64,000 nt of DNA from Amoebophrya sp. A120 (GCA_905178155.1 CAJINV010000009.1:3635341-3699340), one strand, 5' to 3'; shown: positions 1 to 12,980, counted from the first letter of the stretch. Program-made: numbers and translations. Notes: generated from the sequence alone by a model not told the origin.

Positions 1-624
1 AGAGCAAGGCAAGAGCAAGGCCATCCGCGCGGTATGGCGCAGCGCGACGCGTCGCCCGCGGGCACGCAAACGGCTCAACATGAGCACCAAAAAGACGACT
101 GCAACAATTTTCATACCGTCGCGATTCGCAAAAAAGCGCGCAAAAACGCGACGCAAAATGGTTCGCCCCGCGTGCGCCGAAGCACAGGGCGAACCGACAA
201 AGCAGCAGCCGCCTCAAGCAAGCCAAGTCGCATTGCTTGAATTGCCTGAGGCAACGCCAACCACGGGCGGACTGCCTCCATTCCGAAAACACGAAGCGCG
301 ACACTTCCGCTATTGCCACGTAAGCCCCAAGTCGCAGCGTGCCATCGTGATTCACTTTTTACCTCCCAGCACTCAGCGGTCTCTTGTAAAAATATTTAGA
401 TTATTTGGGCTTGTGGAGAACGAAGAAAAAGATCCATCTTCATCTTGCAGAACAACATGCAATAATTGCATGACATTGACAAAGACAAGGAACCCCCATC
501 AACTAACAGGTCTACAGTTGCGAATGCGCCGACCGTGTCTAACCGAAAGGAGTTAGACCACTGCCGCTTTTTCGTGCACGGGCTTGGGAAGAAAAAGTAC
601 CCCTTCACGTCCAACACCAGCAGC
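1..624. other. GC-rich leading stretch, no gene assigned
   Basis: The first 250 bases are GC-rich with repeated AGAGCAAGG at the very start. Open frames exist on both strands but none shows a recognisable domain or steady codon bias. It may be the tail of a gene that begins before the window. Confidence 0.3.
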
Positions 625-856
625 ATGGCGGTGGTAGAGGTGGAGCGGCAGACGGGTGGAGCAACACAGGGCGCACCAGGGGGTGCTCACCCCCAGCATC
701 AACTACCAGGCAACGGGAACAACAACCGGCCGGCGGGTTCGCCAAACGGCGGCATGGGCTTCAGCACGGCTGGTGGGGTGGACCCGGGCATGCCGAAGTC
801 GGAGGTGATTATCGACCAAACAGGGAGGACGCAAATTTTCGCTCCGTTTCGGGTAT
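625..856 (+). CDS. possible first exon of a hypothetical Gly/Pro/Asn-rich protein
   Basis: An ATG at 625 opens a frame starting MAVVEVERQTGG and running through a Gly-, Pro- and Asn-rich stretch to EVIIDQTGRTQIFAPFR. It then meets GTATAATG, which could be a GT donor, and a stop follows immediately if unspliced. I could not find the next exon in 857-2411. The composition looks coding (no stops, biased residues), but no family is recognised. It could equally be a chance open frame. Confidence 0.3.
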
Positions 857-2411
857 AATGATGAGGAATTTTGTTGAATCGGACGGTACTTACTTAAGTA
901 TTGTCATGCGGAAATCCATATAGTGACTCGGTTGGTCCTATTTGGAACTACTTGTGCAAGAGAAATCGAATTCGAAATTGTGAATGGTTCATTCTCGTCA
1001 GGTCGGCAAGGGGCGGCAGTATGCGAATATGGTGCACCAAGTCTCAAAACCCAGTATGGAACAGATGCGGTTCGACTATTAGGGCGAGATGAAATGAAAA
1101 TGTTTAGTTCGTGGGCCTCTTTTTCTTCACAACTCAAAAACGATATCTTCAGTTTCAGTTCTTGACAGACCCTTTGCGCATGTCGTGGAATGTTGATCTT
1201 ATGTCCCCATGAAGAACAACTGCGCTGTCTATTGTGTCACAACTTCAACAAGTCTTCTATCAGTAGACATGAGCTGCTGGTGCACTGGAGACGGATATAT
1301 GTCAATGACAAGGTTTCAATAATTTTCCGTACTCACTGTCGCTATAGTGTAAATTCTGATGTAGGATGGTATGTTTCTGTTGACGGCTGACGAGCACGAC
1401 CCGGTCGCAGTGGAGATGAACAAGAGTTTTTTATTGAGATGAACCTAGTATCTGATTGGAATTCAAATTCTCTTGGGGATGTATCGAAATGGTAGAAAGA
1501 TTCCTCAGTTGATCGTGATTGCCCAGTCAATCTGACGAGCAGTGTGAGGAAAGCAAGGCACAAGTAGGGCCGTAGATGATGAGTGGATCCGGAAATCCAA
1601 ATGTCGTGAATGGAGGTTTCATTCTCGTCTCCTGATAATCATAATCTCTCAAGGATGTTGTTCGAGTTCGCGCTGCGAAAACCATCCAACACCACTATGT
1701 CTCTGAACGCCAATACTATGTGTAGCTTTTAGAAGTCGCCGGATGCTGGTGAATCTATCACGAAACGGAGCAGCTGAGTAGTTGCCAGTCCAAGCCAAGG
1801 GAGGTCGTTGTGGCTGTCGACAACACATCATTTGTCAATGGAATCGCTCTACTCCTCGTAGTAAAGTTGCAGCTTTTAATATTTGTTTCTACTCCACATC
1901 TCGTCCGTCGTCTGGTGAATTACATCGTCAACGCATTGGGTCGTGGCGTTGTTGTCAAGAAATCGTGGTCGTGTCAACTACATCCTTTGTAGAGCATTGG
2001 AAACAGAGCTTCTTGTCGGTGGATCAAACAAGTCGTCGTCATCATCTAGGGCACTGCTGGTTACTAGTAAGCAAGCGTACGAACACTAAAACACGGATAA
2101 AAACTTACGACTTGCAAGGACGTACGCCTAGAGCCTCGTTCAGAAGTGTGTGATGCGAGTGAGCACCTCTTCCGTAGAAGAAAATTCACTTTCGTACTGT
2201 TAGCGCCGTGAAAAACAAAATAGAAATACTCGTTTTGATTTTCGCAATGAGGTCGGAGAAAAGAAAGAACAATGTCGCGGCTGCTAGTAGCGGTAGCCGT
2301 ACTTCTGCAGTGGTTGTACTAGCAGCTGTTCCACCTCTACCGATGTGCCTGTACAAGAACTGCATCTTCAAATACGCCTAATCTCGCGGGGATAGCCAAA
2401 CTGACGGCATC
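857..2411. other. unassigned region
   Basis: No convincing exon, RNA gene or introner element was found here. Short open frames on both strands are no longer than chance. A short hydrophobic frame near 2272 (ATG TCG CGG CTG CTA) ends after 16 codons. Confidence 0.3.
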
Positions 2412-5400
2412 ATGGGCGGCTCCTGCAGCTCAGCCTCGTCGTCCTGCTGCCCCTGCCTCTGTGGCGACGGAAGTGAGGATGATGACTTCCTTATCAAAAG
2501 GAAAAATCCCCCCACCCCATATCGAAATGGAAATCTGTGATGCGGGATTTGTGTACACAAATCGGCTTTGTATTGCAGGAAGGCATCGCGGCCAGATCCC
2601 CAGGCTATACAGGGGCGTATCGGTCTAGTTGTTCAGCATGGAAAACGGCTCCGCTTTAGGCCCAACAGCATGACAAATCGCCTCCATAATGGGGGCGAAG
2701 CTTTTGCCCTTGTCTTCTTGCAAGACAGGCGCGATTTGTGACCTCAAATCAGCAGCGCAAATTTTCGGAAACATGCCTTTTCGATATGGGGAGGGGGGAT
2801 TTTTCCTCACAATATTCCTTGCCTTGAACTACAAGAACCGCGGCGTCCTGCGGGGAAACAAGGTCTATCAGAAGTAAAAATGTCTGGGTCTGGAAAGTTG
2901 TGATGTTGGGTGGCATCTCATGATGACATGAGGCTACAAATGCTGGCTTAGCATGACAAGTTTCTGAGCTCCTAGATGTTGCCTATTCTGCATGAAGACA
3001 AACTGCGCTTCTGCATCACAGAAAAGCGGAGCGCTTGGGTAACGTGCATGACAGATTTAAGAGTCATATGCCAGACAAGCATGACAAACATGAACTCTTC
3101 CAGACCCAGACATTTTTACAGTTGATAAGGTCGAGCCTGTTACCGAGATCGACCAGGACTCGGTGATGTTGTTGATTCCCAACCCCGGCGAATTCGGAGA
3201 GGAGGAGGAGGAGGACGAGGATGCAGACGGTACGACGAGCAGTCTCGAGGAGGAAGCTGGGTTAAAAACTGAAGTTGATGGAGGAGAACAAGGTACAGCG
3301 ACAGCTGCTGCAGCAGTAGTTGTTGACCAAGAAATAGAAAGACGACTAGGAGAAAAAATGAAGGAACGCCTTTTGCGCTTCGCCACGGCCGCGCGGGCTG
3401 CTTTGATGGAGAACGAGACTAACGAGAAGAAAGCAAAGGGAAGATTAGGGGAGAACAAGAGAAAGAAGAAAAAGAGGTACATCGACGATGCTTTCGATTA
3501 CAATCCGCGAACGACGGTGGAAGACGGTGCTAGCGATTTCACGGAAGAAGTAGAAGCTGCAGGACATCACGAAGACGACACTGGTGACAGGGCACACGAA
3601 GTGGTGGACATGATACCATCACCCGGCACACCAGCAGGTTTGCACCAGAACAAGAGTGCGAAAAAAATTTCCACCAACAGCCGAACTACTACCACAGCGT
3701 CTGTCGCTAGTCGGAGTAGCGTTAATAGGGATAGCCAACTGCACGACCCACTTCTAGAAGAGCATGCTGTCGACGTTCCAGGACGAGCAAGTTCGAATTA
3801 CTCAACGACTTGGCGCTCCTCACGACTTGGCGCTCCTCAACATCATCCACAAGCAGTGGTAGGTGGCGGGGGGAGTGGAAATCAACAGCATCAACCTGGT
3901 ATTGGCAAGACGCCTCTAGTACCTCATCTTGTCCCAGTTCATGCCTCGACGCGAGAAAAACTACTGCGCGATATCCCGGAAGAAGCGACGTCTTTGCAAG
4001 CAGAGAGCGAACAGGATGCTGGAGATGAAGATTTTTACCACTACCATAATCTGGTCTCTTCGTCCGAGCAGCCCGGTAGTCCAGGAGATCATGGTGGTCC
4101 TACCTCGGCCTCGGAGGAGTTCAAATTCAATTCCGAATTGTCTTCAACGCAGCAACTGTTGCCCTTGAAAATCTTCGAGTTAGTCAGTGCTGGCGCGGAA
4201 CCAGATGAGCAGGTTGTCAGTGAGGAGGAAGATACTAGGCAGGCGTCTACTGGTGATTCTACAGAAGTCCTCGCGGAAGGACAAGAACCGGCCAGAAAAA
4301 TAGTTGTACCGGAATCTTCGCAACAACGAGTAGGAGCAGGAAACGGTGTAGGAGCTTCATCTACAACAACCAGTACCACAACTACTGCAGTAGCAGCACC
4401 AGCAGCTTCAGCAAACTATGCGGATGCGAATGCACCATCGGCAGGAGCGGGTCCTCCTCCGGGAGGAGGAAAACAAGTAGACAAGCAAAAACAAAATCTC
4501 GATTTCTTTTTCAAGAACGAGAGTACCAAGCTGCTACACGACTCCCAGATGATGAATAGCAGACTGGGTGGAGAAGGGACTGGTAATGGCGGAAGAATAG
4601 TAACTGTTGCAACTGCAAGCACAGTCGCCACCTCAAGTGGAGCAGAAGCGGGAACAAATAACACCACCACCAGCAACACAAATTCGTCCTCAAACTCCTT
4701 GCTCCAAACTGCCCTTCTTGCCGCGAGCAGCCCGGAAGACGAAGCAAGTCTCAGTCCCGCGCAAAGTAGTACTAGTCCGGCGGGGGGACTATTTAACGAG
4801 GAGACTACGTCGGCCGCCGCTGGACCTTCTGGGTCTAGTAATAGTGCATTCGTTCATCTTTCTGGAACTGCAACAAAGGAAATTGTGGCGCTGGAGATCC
4901 CCCCTTTGGAGGTGGATGGTGAGGACACGCAATTCAACGCTGGTGCACAAGTCCTAGTAGGTGGGACGAACAGCAGCAAGAACAGCACGGATCATCATGT
5001 CGTTACACTGCGGAACGGAACCACCGGTACTAGCAACCCAGAAGAAGGCTCTACTTTTAGCCGGAGTACTGCGCAAGTGTCGGTCTCGAGCACTATTTCG
5101 CAAGTCACGGCTACTAACACGACCGTCGTGACAGGAGGGGGGCAGCCGGGACGTCAAGAATTTCCAGACGAGGTGACAACTGGTCAGCGTCAGCCTGTTT
5201 CTAACATGTTTACGCGCGACCGCCTGTTGAAGTCAGACACCAGCAACAGCACTAACGCGACTTCGGACTACCACGATCAGTCGGCGCAACTTCGTTCGTG
5301 GGGTGCGGGACAACCACCGCCACTGCAGCCAGCAATTGGATCAAAAGCCCCACCTGTGGCGCTCTCCTCCTCGCCGATGAATAGTGCAACTACTTCTAAA

Positions 5401-6327
5401 AGCAACAAGCGGTTGAACCTGAAGCGCTCGAACAAAAACAGACCGCCGAGTCAGACAGAGCAAGTAGATGAAAATCAAGAGCAGATGCAGATTCCTCCAA
5501 CATCTTCAGAATCACAATCAGACAAGAAGAAAAATCTGAATCTCCTGTACTACCCGGAGGAGGAGTTTTCTTACCCGGCGTCCTCTCAGGAGTCTTGTTC
5601 TGGAGGTGGGGGTTTTTGTTCTACTTCATCCTGTTCCTCGTCCTCTTCCTCCCCAAGCATAGGCAGCGCAAGAAGTGCCAAGACCGATGAATCTTCGCTG
5701 CTGCAAAAAATACACGAGCGCTCATTTGAACCGAATTTGAATTCCTTCTTCGACACTGAAATAGAGAATGGTGTGTGGGGTAATCGCGGCGGCAGCGGGG
5801 AGGTCCTGGAGCAAGGTCTTTCCCGTATTTCCACTACACACGGAGCGACATCAAGAGACGGGCGGGCTTCATCACTACGGCCACCCGGTATTGGCAGTGC
5901 AATGCTTGGAAAAGTTCCATCCGCAACGACACGTGTTCACCCTCCACTAGTCACTTCAATTTTCGGCGACAAAATTGATACTTTTTCCGACGAGGAAGGA
6001 AGACGGCGCCACGAGAAACAAGATTTTGAAGATGATCCTGTCGAAGACGATGAGATGGTCTCTCTGTACTCCCCCTTGAGCAGCGCGGACGAGGGAACAA
6101 TGAAAAACATCACCACCATGCTGAATCAGGACGATGTAGGACCACAACGACGAGGCCGCGATAATTACAACAGACCGCACGAGGACCAACAAGTCGTTGT
6201 AGATCATCCTGACGACCAAAATGCAGCAGCTTTTACCCCCTGCAGTGCGGATTTCTTTTCGCCACAGCGATATATTGTGGTGGTCTCTTCGAGGTCAGTG
6301 TCGGAGGACGAGGAGGAGGAAGAGTAG
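2412..6327 (+). CDS. large disordered protein with N-myristoylation/palmitoylation start
   Basis: Three exons: 2412-2491, 2820-2865 and 3133-6327, together 1106 codons plus stop. An in-frame TAA lies upstream of the ATG, so 2412 is the first possible start. The protein begins MGGSCSSASSSCCPCLCG. Gly2 with Ser/Cys nearby is the classic N-myristoylation pattern, and the Cys cluster suggests palmitoylation, so membrane anchoring is inferred. The next segment reads DFLALNYKNRGVLRGNKVE. The remaining ~1060 residues are low complexity: acidic runs, long Ser/Thr/Gly/Ala tracts, Gln and Asn stretches, and a C-terminus of EDEEEEE. No domain is recognised. The two introns are element insertions confined to the N-terminal tenth, while the 3.2-kb last exon has none. 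Possible roles include a scaffold or pellicle-associated protein, but this is not shown by the sequence. Confidence 0.75.
2492..2814. mobile_element. introner-like element, family E
   Basis: TSD TTCCT/TTCCT. Excision joins SEDDDF to LALNYK in the same frame. The right terminus is partly decayed: the mirrored AAAAGGAAAAATCCCCC arm ends CCTCACAATA instead of CCTTTTGATA. Confidence 0.85.
2866..3127. mobile_element. introner-like element, family A
   Basis: TSD AGGTC/AGGTC. Joins RGNKV to EPVTE. This TSD is one of the few that by chance allows a GT-AG register (AAG|GTC ... AAG|GTC). Confidence 0.88.
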
Positions 6328-7225
6328 AACGATAGAACAAAGCAATTAAGGAAACGACTTTTTACCGAAGAGGAAGATGCTGGCACACTATCGCTAGCTG
6401 TTTTGTCGACTAAGATGAAAGTATAGTACTTACTACCTTACAACAGTTTACGCTTTTGACATATTACTTCTACTACTTTATACGAGATTGCTTAACTTGG
6501 ATGATCAGACGCCAGAAAATTAATGTAGATTACAGGCGGCTCCAGCGTGCGACGCGGTGCTCGCTGAAATTGAAACTTGAAGATATTTGTACACACGAAG
6601 GATCTGCATTTGTTGCACGTTTGCTATGTACATTTTTGAGGACACAGACGATCAAATACAAACTCACGCCTGTGACCACTAGGCACGCGTACTTCTTGAA
6701 TGCAGCTGGATTTTTACAGCTAAAGCTATACGCTAGTCAGTCTGCTTTTGATGCGCACCGAAGCGATAGAAATGGCGAGGACATGATGATCTCATCGCTT
6801 CATTATGTGCACCTGTTTCGCTTTTCTTCCTGATGTGATCTTCAGAGCTCGTTCTGTTCGTAGCATCGCGTTGTGGGGAAAGCATTTGCCGTCGAATGTT
6901 TTCGAAAAGGAAACGACACGACTGAACAAAATCGTTATGGTCGTGATCGTGCCCATGGAGTGAGGCATATAGTCTTGTCGTCGACCGTCGTCGTAAAGTG
7001 ATCTTCTTTTGTTACAGGCATGTTGGCAGCTCGTCCTCGTCGATTTTTATAGTTGGCAGTTCGTGCTGCGGGCGCGGATCTTTTCTTGAGCGCATCTTCG
7101 TGGTCGTGATCAGGATTTATCGAAATGAGTAAAAGGCAATGATTTAGATATTCATATTTTTCAGAACGAAGTCGCTCTCTGTCGCCACTACTTGAGAACT
7201 CAGCAGCCAAACTTAAACTTAAACT
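6328..7225. other. intergenic
   Basis: AT-richer than the flanking genes. A 125-codon open frame at 6456-6833 has no domain and irregular codon use, so I do not call it a gene. No introner element is present, which fits the elements being confined to genes. Confidence 0.4.
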
Positions 7226-9154
7226 ATGCCGCTTTCCACCGCACTCCAAGACCTCGTGGTTTCCAACGCGGACGGGCGAAAGTGGGTGAAAGACAAGCTA
7301 GCGCCAGTGACACCTCTCGACGAAGACATTGGCATATGAACTGTAAAAATGTCTGGGTCTGGAAGATTTCTTCAACAAGGTTTGTCATGCATATTTCGCA
7401 TGGGCTATGATGCCTGTAATGTATGACCTTGCATGACAGATTTTTTGCGGGTATCTTGATGCCTATCCGGCATGACAAATGCCCTCTCCGCGGAGCAAAA
7501 ACTGCACGCCTCTTGCTGCTCATGCAATACAGATTTTTTTAGATTCCAAAAATAGCATCACAAGTTGCATTCTTCCAGACCCAGACATTTTTGCAATCCA
7601 TATGGCAGATACGTGGACAATGTGCAGGCGATCACTTTATGCATTGCAAAAGTATTTCGTACTAGCGTAAATCGCATCACAAATTTTTCCGAGAGAGAAA
7701 GTGTAATTATTAATTTGTAATGCTGATTTCCCTTACCTGATGGATTTGTCATGCGACACGGCGATAATTAGAAGTACGAGCGCGATACTTTTGCACTGCA
7801 TACACCTCGAACGATGACAACGGCCTAGTGGACGATCTGGATGATGCAGCCGATTTCACCACAAATCTGCTCTCCAACATCCTGAATCGTATGAAAAGTG
7901 GAAATACAAAAAATCATCTTGGATCAAGTTGTGGGGCCGCGAAGTTGAAGTAGGTGGGTGAACTTCAAGTGGATACTGGTTGCAGAATGTGAATGTTGTA
8001 GTTTGATGTGGCGCTACACCTACCTAATAGAAGTTGAAGTTCTACAAGAAACACCTACGACGCTGCGTCATTCATCTTATGTGATGTGCCTGCACCCACT
8101 ACACTCGCGTAGTGTAGCCTTGCCTGCTTCGGTTGTAATGCCTGTTTTTCTTGATTCAACTACAAAATTTTCTTCCTCATATCCACCTTCGGTATTTTCG
8201 GAAAAAGTACCAAAACGGGCCATTACAAGTACTTTCGGGTCTTCAAGATTCCGAGCAACGGCTATCCACAGTGCTTGAGGTTGAGTTTCCCGTACGCCTT
8301 CGCAGAAAGAAGTGCTGTTTCTGCGTAATGACGATCCTATTCATCAGCATGGCAATTGGTGGTACACAACCCGCCTAAGTTGGCGAAGTTTGTCATGCAT
8401 TTTTGTATACGTCGACGTCGCCCTCGATGCGTACGGGAAATTTGTATTGCATACCAGCAAGCCGTTGCGAATGGCGGGCCGGAATAACGACGAATTTCTC
8501 GGGAGGTGCCAGTACTGGTTTGGCCGGGACAGCGTAGAGCCAGCAGCTCCTGTGAAGGGAGGCGGCGCCGATGCCAATGCGCCTACTGCGGGAGGAAACG
8601 CGGTGAAAGAAGATGGTGGAAACGCGGAGGATTTGGAAGCTTGTCAGCTCTTTCATTTGCGACTCGGTGAGCCGCACATCGCACCGACAAACCTGGTGCG
8701 AAACTACTTCAGCGGGTTTTTTCTATGATGTTGATGAGAAAATTGAAAAAGATAAAGATGCTGAGCAGATAGTGATAGTGAGCTGCAGGCAAACAACCGA
8801 GCGTCAGAATCTCTTTTAGTTTCAGCAATAAGCTGCTCCACGTCGTGGTCGTGAGAAAACCTACGAGGTAGGACGAGTCGCTACTGTTGAAAATGGCTTG
8901 TTGACACCTACTTCATCACAGGCGCCTGCTGAACAAGTATGCTGAGCGTGGAGATGAATGCGTCGTGTTCATCGTTATGTTCTGATGTTGTTCTTCTTCT
9001 TACTCTTAGCTTGCGCGATATCTGGCTGTTGTCCTCGTGTGTCGTACACTACGTCCGAAGAACTGCGGTGTTGATAAAATGGCAGATGGTAGGACACTGC
9101 CACTGTACTAAAAGACAAAGAGGATACCAAGGAGAACGATGATGCGTTTTGAGC

Positions 9155-9206
<52 letters not shown>

Positions 9207-12040
9207 TTCTTCTAACTTGCCCGGCTGTGCCTATTGCAGCTACCACCAGAGTTGTTGTGGTGCTACTGGCAGAACAGAACCGCCAGCCGTACCAATCTTG
9301 TTCTGTAGTTCCTACTTGTGTAGTTCTCGTGTCAGAAGTAGTAGTGCCAGTTCAAGTTTAAGTATCAAAATAACTACGCTTGCTTGCATCGCGCCGTTTC
9401 ATTCGTACGCACCTAATTTTTTCGACTCGTCGTGGCTACCTCTACCAGCACTTCTATAATTTGTCTTGCATGAAGACCACGAACCCGGACGCCTCGTCCA
9501 CGATCGCTTCAAGAAGATGTTGCCGGAAGACCTGAACCCGGGGAACCGTGACTACAAAACCGTGCCGCTTCTTTCCGCAGACGAGCAAAACCGGAATCAA
9601 GAAAGGGAAGGCCACAACGACCTCTCTGGCGCAGCTTCTAGTAGTTCCAGACCTGCTAGAGGTAACGACACCTCCGACGTGGGTCCTTCAACATCCGTCG
9701 CAAGCGCGGCCAACACCCTATCCACAGAAAAAAACCCATCCACATCCATTTTTTGCATGACAAACACATCCATTTTAAGTTTATAAACGAATGGGACGCC
9801 CTGCCCTTAGCCTTCCAACATGACAAACACATGATTTGATACGTGTTCTGCATGACAAATTGGATACGGATGGGTTTTTTTCTGTGGATACACCCACACT
9901 TCCGACGATACCCGGCGGACGAAACAGAACATATCAAATGTAAAAATGTCTGGGTCTGGAAGAATGCAACTTGTGATGCTGCATTTGGATGTCTAAGAAA
10001 TTTGTGTTGCGTGAGCAGCAAAAGGAGTCTAATTGTTGGTACGCGGAGAGGGCATTTGTCATGCGGAATAGGCATCAAGAATCCCTGAAAAAGATTGTGA
10101 TGCTAGGGCAGGCATCACAGACATCATGGCTCATGCAAACCGTTCATGACAAGTCTCAGAATCTTCCAGACCCAGACATTTTTGCATTTGATAGAACACG
10201 AATACCAGCAAGTCCGGTGGTAATTTATTCCCAGTCGGGGGCGGATCTTCTGCCGCCGGATCATCTAGTAGCTCCTCGTCCTCTTCGAACAGTTCTTCCA
10301 GTAATCGCGAACCCCCCTTGGACATCCGGGACCCCTACTCGCTGCTGTTTTCCCAAACCGCCAGTACCATGCCGTGGGTGTTTCATCTGCAACAGCCGGT
10401 CGAGCAGGATGCCGCTCTGGAGGATTATGTCCTGGAGGAAATTGTGGAGGAATATCCAAAGGAAAAGAATAGATAAACCCATGATCCTCTCAGAAGTCTC
10501 AATGCACGATTTCAATTTCTGCATGACAAAAACAGGTTCTACTTCTGGTTTGGCATCACAAATTGACTGGAAAAGTGGGAGCTTCATCTTGTTCTTTCTG
10601 AGGATGCTAAAGAATCGCTCGCGCACACCGACTCCGTTGCCGTCGTTCTGGATGAACAGAAAACCAATCTGCTGCGCGACATCGACGGAGGCGAGTATAG
10701 TGGCACAAGAACTGCAGGAGGGGCAGCTCCTGCAGGAGATCAAGAGCCAAGTGCTCCTTCACTACAGTACGACCCCTTCACACTCCTGACGAACCAGCAA
10801 TCTTCGCTGCTAGTACCTGCGTCCTCCTTCCGCGCAGGACAAGAGCAAGCACATGCCCCAGCGGGGAAGGGGATCACGAACTATTTCAGCCCGCCGTTTC
10901 AGCTGCTAGAGCGGCAAATGCAGCCGTCAGATTCTCAAAGAGAAACGAGTGAGGAAGACGTTGCACGCGGGGGAAAGCGACAGGCGCCGGGAACTACTGC
11001 TGCTGCTTTTGCTGGTGGCACTACAACCAGTATAACAACTTCTACGCAGTACCACCTGCTTCTCGAGCCGCCGAAAGACTCAGTGCAAAGTACTACGCAG
11101 CAAACCACACCGAGTAAGCAGTACCGGACCGTGCAAATGCAGCATCTGGACGACAACACATTGAGACTGTTGGAAACGCGAGCGCACGACGTTTTAGCAG
11201 AAAAACATCCGGAATTTGAAATGGACATCGATTTTCGCAATGACCATAGGGAGGTGGACCTGCAGCTGCAAATTGTTTCCGACGGGGGCGGAGAACAGGT
11301 GGACCACACTAGCCGGGGGTCCACGCCGCGAGGGGGCGCAGGCGGTGGTAATAAAGCGTCTTTCGCTTATTTCCCCCCTCCGTCAACTTCGTCGTCGAGA
11401 AAATTTTTTGTCGCCGGAGCTCCTGCAGGGGATAGCACCAGCAGTCGTGCATTGTTGCCAGCCCCGACCTCGTCGGCGACTCCGCGCGGGACCAGCACGA
11501 GCTCCACTGCAATGGCTGCTGGAGGTGTATATGGAAGCGTCAGGTTTGAAATCGTCAAAGTTGAAACGGTTTGTCATGCATAAATTGCAAGACATGAAGC
11601 GCCTCTCTTGCAGGGATGGCAAGTGAGGCAGATCGTGAGCCTATTTAGGGTTTGGCATAGAGCTGCTAAAGGAGCATGACAAAAGCAGTCTTCTGTGCCC
11701 AAACAGCATGACAAATTGGATTCCGTTGCTCCGAGAATTTGCCATGCGCCGCTTGGAAATTGGGCTTCCAACTGGTATCCACTTTATGCATGACAAATCA
11801 TTTCAACTCTGTCGATTTCAAACCTGACGCTTCCATAGTGTAGTTGACGACAGTAGTGCAGTTGTTGGACCCACCGCGGCCGCCCCGACTGGAGGTGCAA
11901 CCACAACCGCGGCTTTCGTGCCGCATGGGACATCTTCGTCCTCCTCGACGCATCAGCGACGGAGAACACGGTCAAAGGACGGTGCCGCGCTACACATCGA
12001 CACGTCTGCGATATCGTGTGGAAAATCGATGTTTGTATGA
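7226..12040 (+). CDS. multi-exon hypothetical protein, Ser/Thr-rich
   Basis: The start ATG at 7226 gives MPLSTALQDLVVSNADGRKW. Supported exons: 7226-7334, 7608-7637, 7808 to about 7888, about 8195-8262, 8459 to about 8716, about 9476-9718, 9896-9931, 10199-10451, 10605-11529 and 11843-12040. The joins near 7889-8195 and 8717-9475 are not resolved; GTATGAAAAG at 7889 and GTTTTTTC at 8717 look like GT donors. The C-terminal half is Ser/Gly/Ala-rich with one denser segment around MQHLDDNTLRLLETRAHDVL. No known family is recognised. The stop at 12038 may be intronic: a further exon ending KKTNFVDWYH (about 12190-12350) is plausible if a GT near 12014-12035 is used as donor. Confidence 0.6.
7335..7602. 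mobile_element. introner-like element, family A
   Basis: TSD TGGCA/TGGCA. Joins TPLDEDIG to RYVDNVQ. Confidence 0.88.
7638..7802. mobile_element. introner-like element, family B
   Basis: TSD CACTT/CACCT (one mismatch). Joins DNVQAIT to SNDDNGL. Together with the previous element it leaves a 30-nt exon at 7608-7637. Confidence 0.82.
8263..8453. mobile_element. introner-like element, family G (diverged)
   Basis: Ends TATCCACAG and TTTGTATTGCATA, with the CCCGTAC arm mirrored near the right end. TSD ACGGC/CCAGC is poor, so this is probably an old copy. Joins VFKIPSNG to KPLRMAGR. Confidence 0.6.
8717..9475 (+). other. probable long intron of the 7226 gene, containing a (GT)n tract
   Basis: Begins at GTTTTTTC after the exon ending NYFSG and ends near GAAG before the exon HEPGRLVHDRF. 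No inverted-repeat ends are visible. The exact acceptor does not fit a clean phase, so a small exon may be hidden inside. Confidence 0.4.
9155..9204. repeat. (GT)n microsatellite
   Basis: About 25 uninterrupted GT dinucleotides inside the probable intron of the 7226 gene. Confidence 0.97.
9719..9890. mobile_element. introner-like element, family H
   Basis: TSD CACCC/CACCC. Near-perfect arms around TATCCACAGAAAAAAACCCA. Joins SAANT to HTSDDTR. Confidence 0.88.
9932..10193. mobile_element. introner-like element, family A
   Basis: TSD GAACA/GAACA. Joins RRTKQN to TNTSKSG. Leaves a 36-nt exon at 9896-9931. Confidence 0.9.
10452..10599. mobile_element. possible decayed introner-like element
   Basis: Starts ATATCCAAAGGAAAAGAA and ends TTGTTCTTTCT, with GAGGA repeated on both sides. 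Removing 153 nt keeps the frame and joins VLEEIVE to DAKESLAH, but the arms match poorly and family membership is unclear. Confidence 0.45.
11530..11837. mobile_element. introner-like element, family C
   Basis: TSD GTGTA/GTGTA. Arms of about 36 bp are almost perfect. Joins MAAGGV to VDDSSAV. Confidence 0.9.
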
Positions 12041-12980
12041 CGAGCGTCTAGAAGTGCAAACCTTAGTGTTCAATTCTGCTTTTCCCTGCGACCTCCTGCT
12101 GCTTTCTTGATGACCAGGTCGTGGACGAGTTTTGTAGTTGCTCGGCGTTTTTAATATATATGATTTCGAACACGATATTCTATGTTAACCACCAGTGCGG
12201 GCTCCCACGCAGGAGCGCCCGCTCGCGGTCGAGGATCCTCCAGAGCGCACGGAAGCTCCTCGGTGACCAGGCAGCTCTCCTCCTCACCGCATGGCGGGTC
12301 GGTGGTATACGCGGAAAAGAAGACGAACTTTGTGGACTGGTACCACTGATGAAGAAAGCTGCAAGAGTCGATTTTTTTTTTATGTTGTCCACATAATCGG
12401 TTTCGGTAATCCAGTTCGAGTGCTGCAACGAACTAGTGATTGATGAATGACGACGAACACCAAAATCAAGATCAACCCGAATAAACATGCGCTCTTTATT
12501 ACCACCTTAGCTTTCATTTGCATGTTGTATTAGTTACACTTACACCATGCTCAAATACAGGGTTTACGCCGGAGTTCTGTCATCCTGGAAAGCGGCAACG
12601 TCACTTTCGCGCGCATCGTATTGCAGGTGAAATTTCATCTCCCACAAGCATCAAAATCAACTTGAACTTTCAAAATAGGTCGGATAGTCCTTCACTTTTT
12701 GGTGTAGTTGAGTCCTGTAGGCCGGATTCATTGATACAATTATACAACCTATGTCCAAAAAATTGGTTGAAGTTGAAAGATATTTTTTCCCCTGCATACC
12801 CGCTCCCCTGCCCCCGCTGGAAGTCCACCAGAGTCGCATACAGTCGTTTCCCCGCCTGGAGGACCGTTTGCCCAAATAAAATCCCCTGCGCAGCAGCAGC
12901 AATTCGCACCTAGTGCGGCGGATTTACAAGAACAGCAGTCTCATCATCAAGGCAGGATAATAACCACGCCATCCGCCCCC
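12041..12980. other. intergenic, with a possible terminal exon of the upstream gene
   Basis: 12190-12350 reads open in the frame ending VVYAEKKTNFVDWYH and may be the last exon of the 7226 gene. 12785-12980 is open in the frame of the downstream transporter (Pro/Gln-rich), so that gene may start earlier than annotated. Confidence 0.35.

Noticed and set aside
4089-4679. Long minus-strand open frames opposite the 2412 gene
   Set aside because: They mirror Ser/Thr/Gly-rich codons on the + strand, have no domain, and the + frame is continuous for 3.2 kb.
6456-6833. 125-codon frame in the spacer after the 2412 gene
   Set aside because: AT-rich, no codon bias, no domain; length is within chance for this composition.
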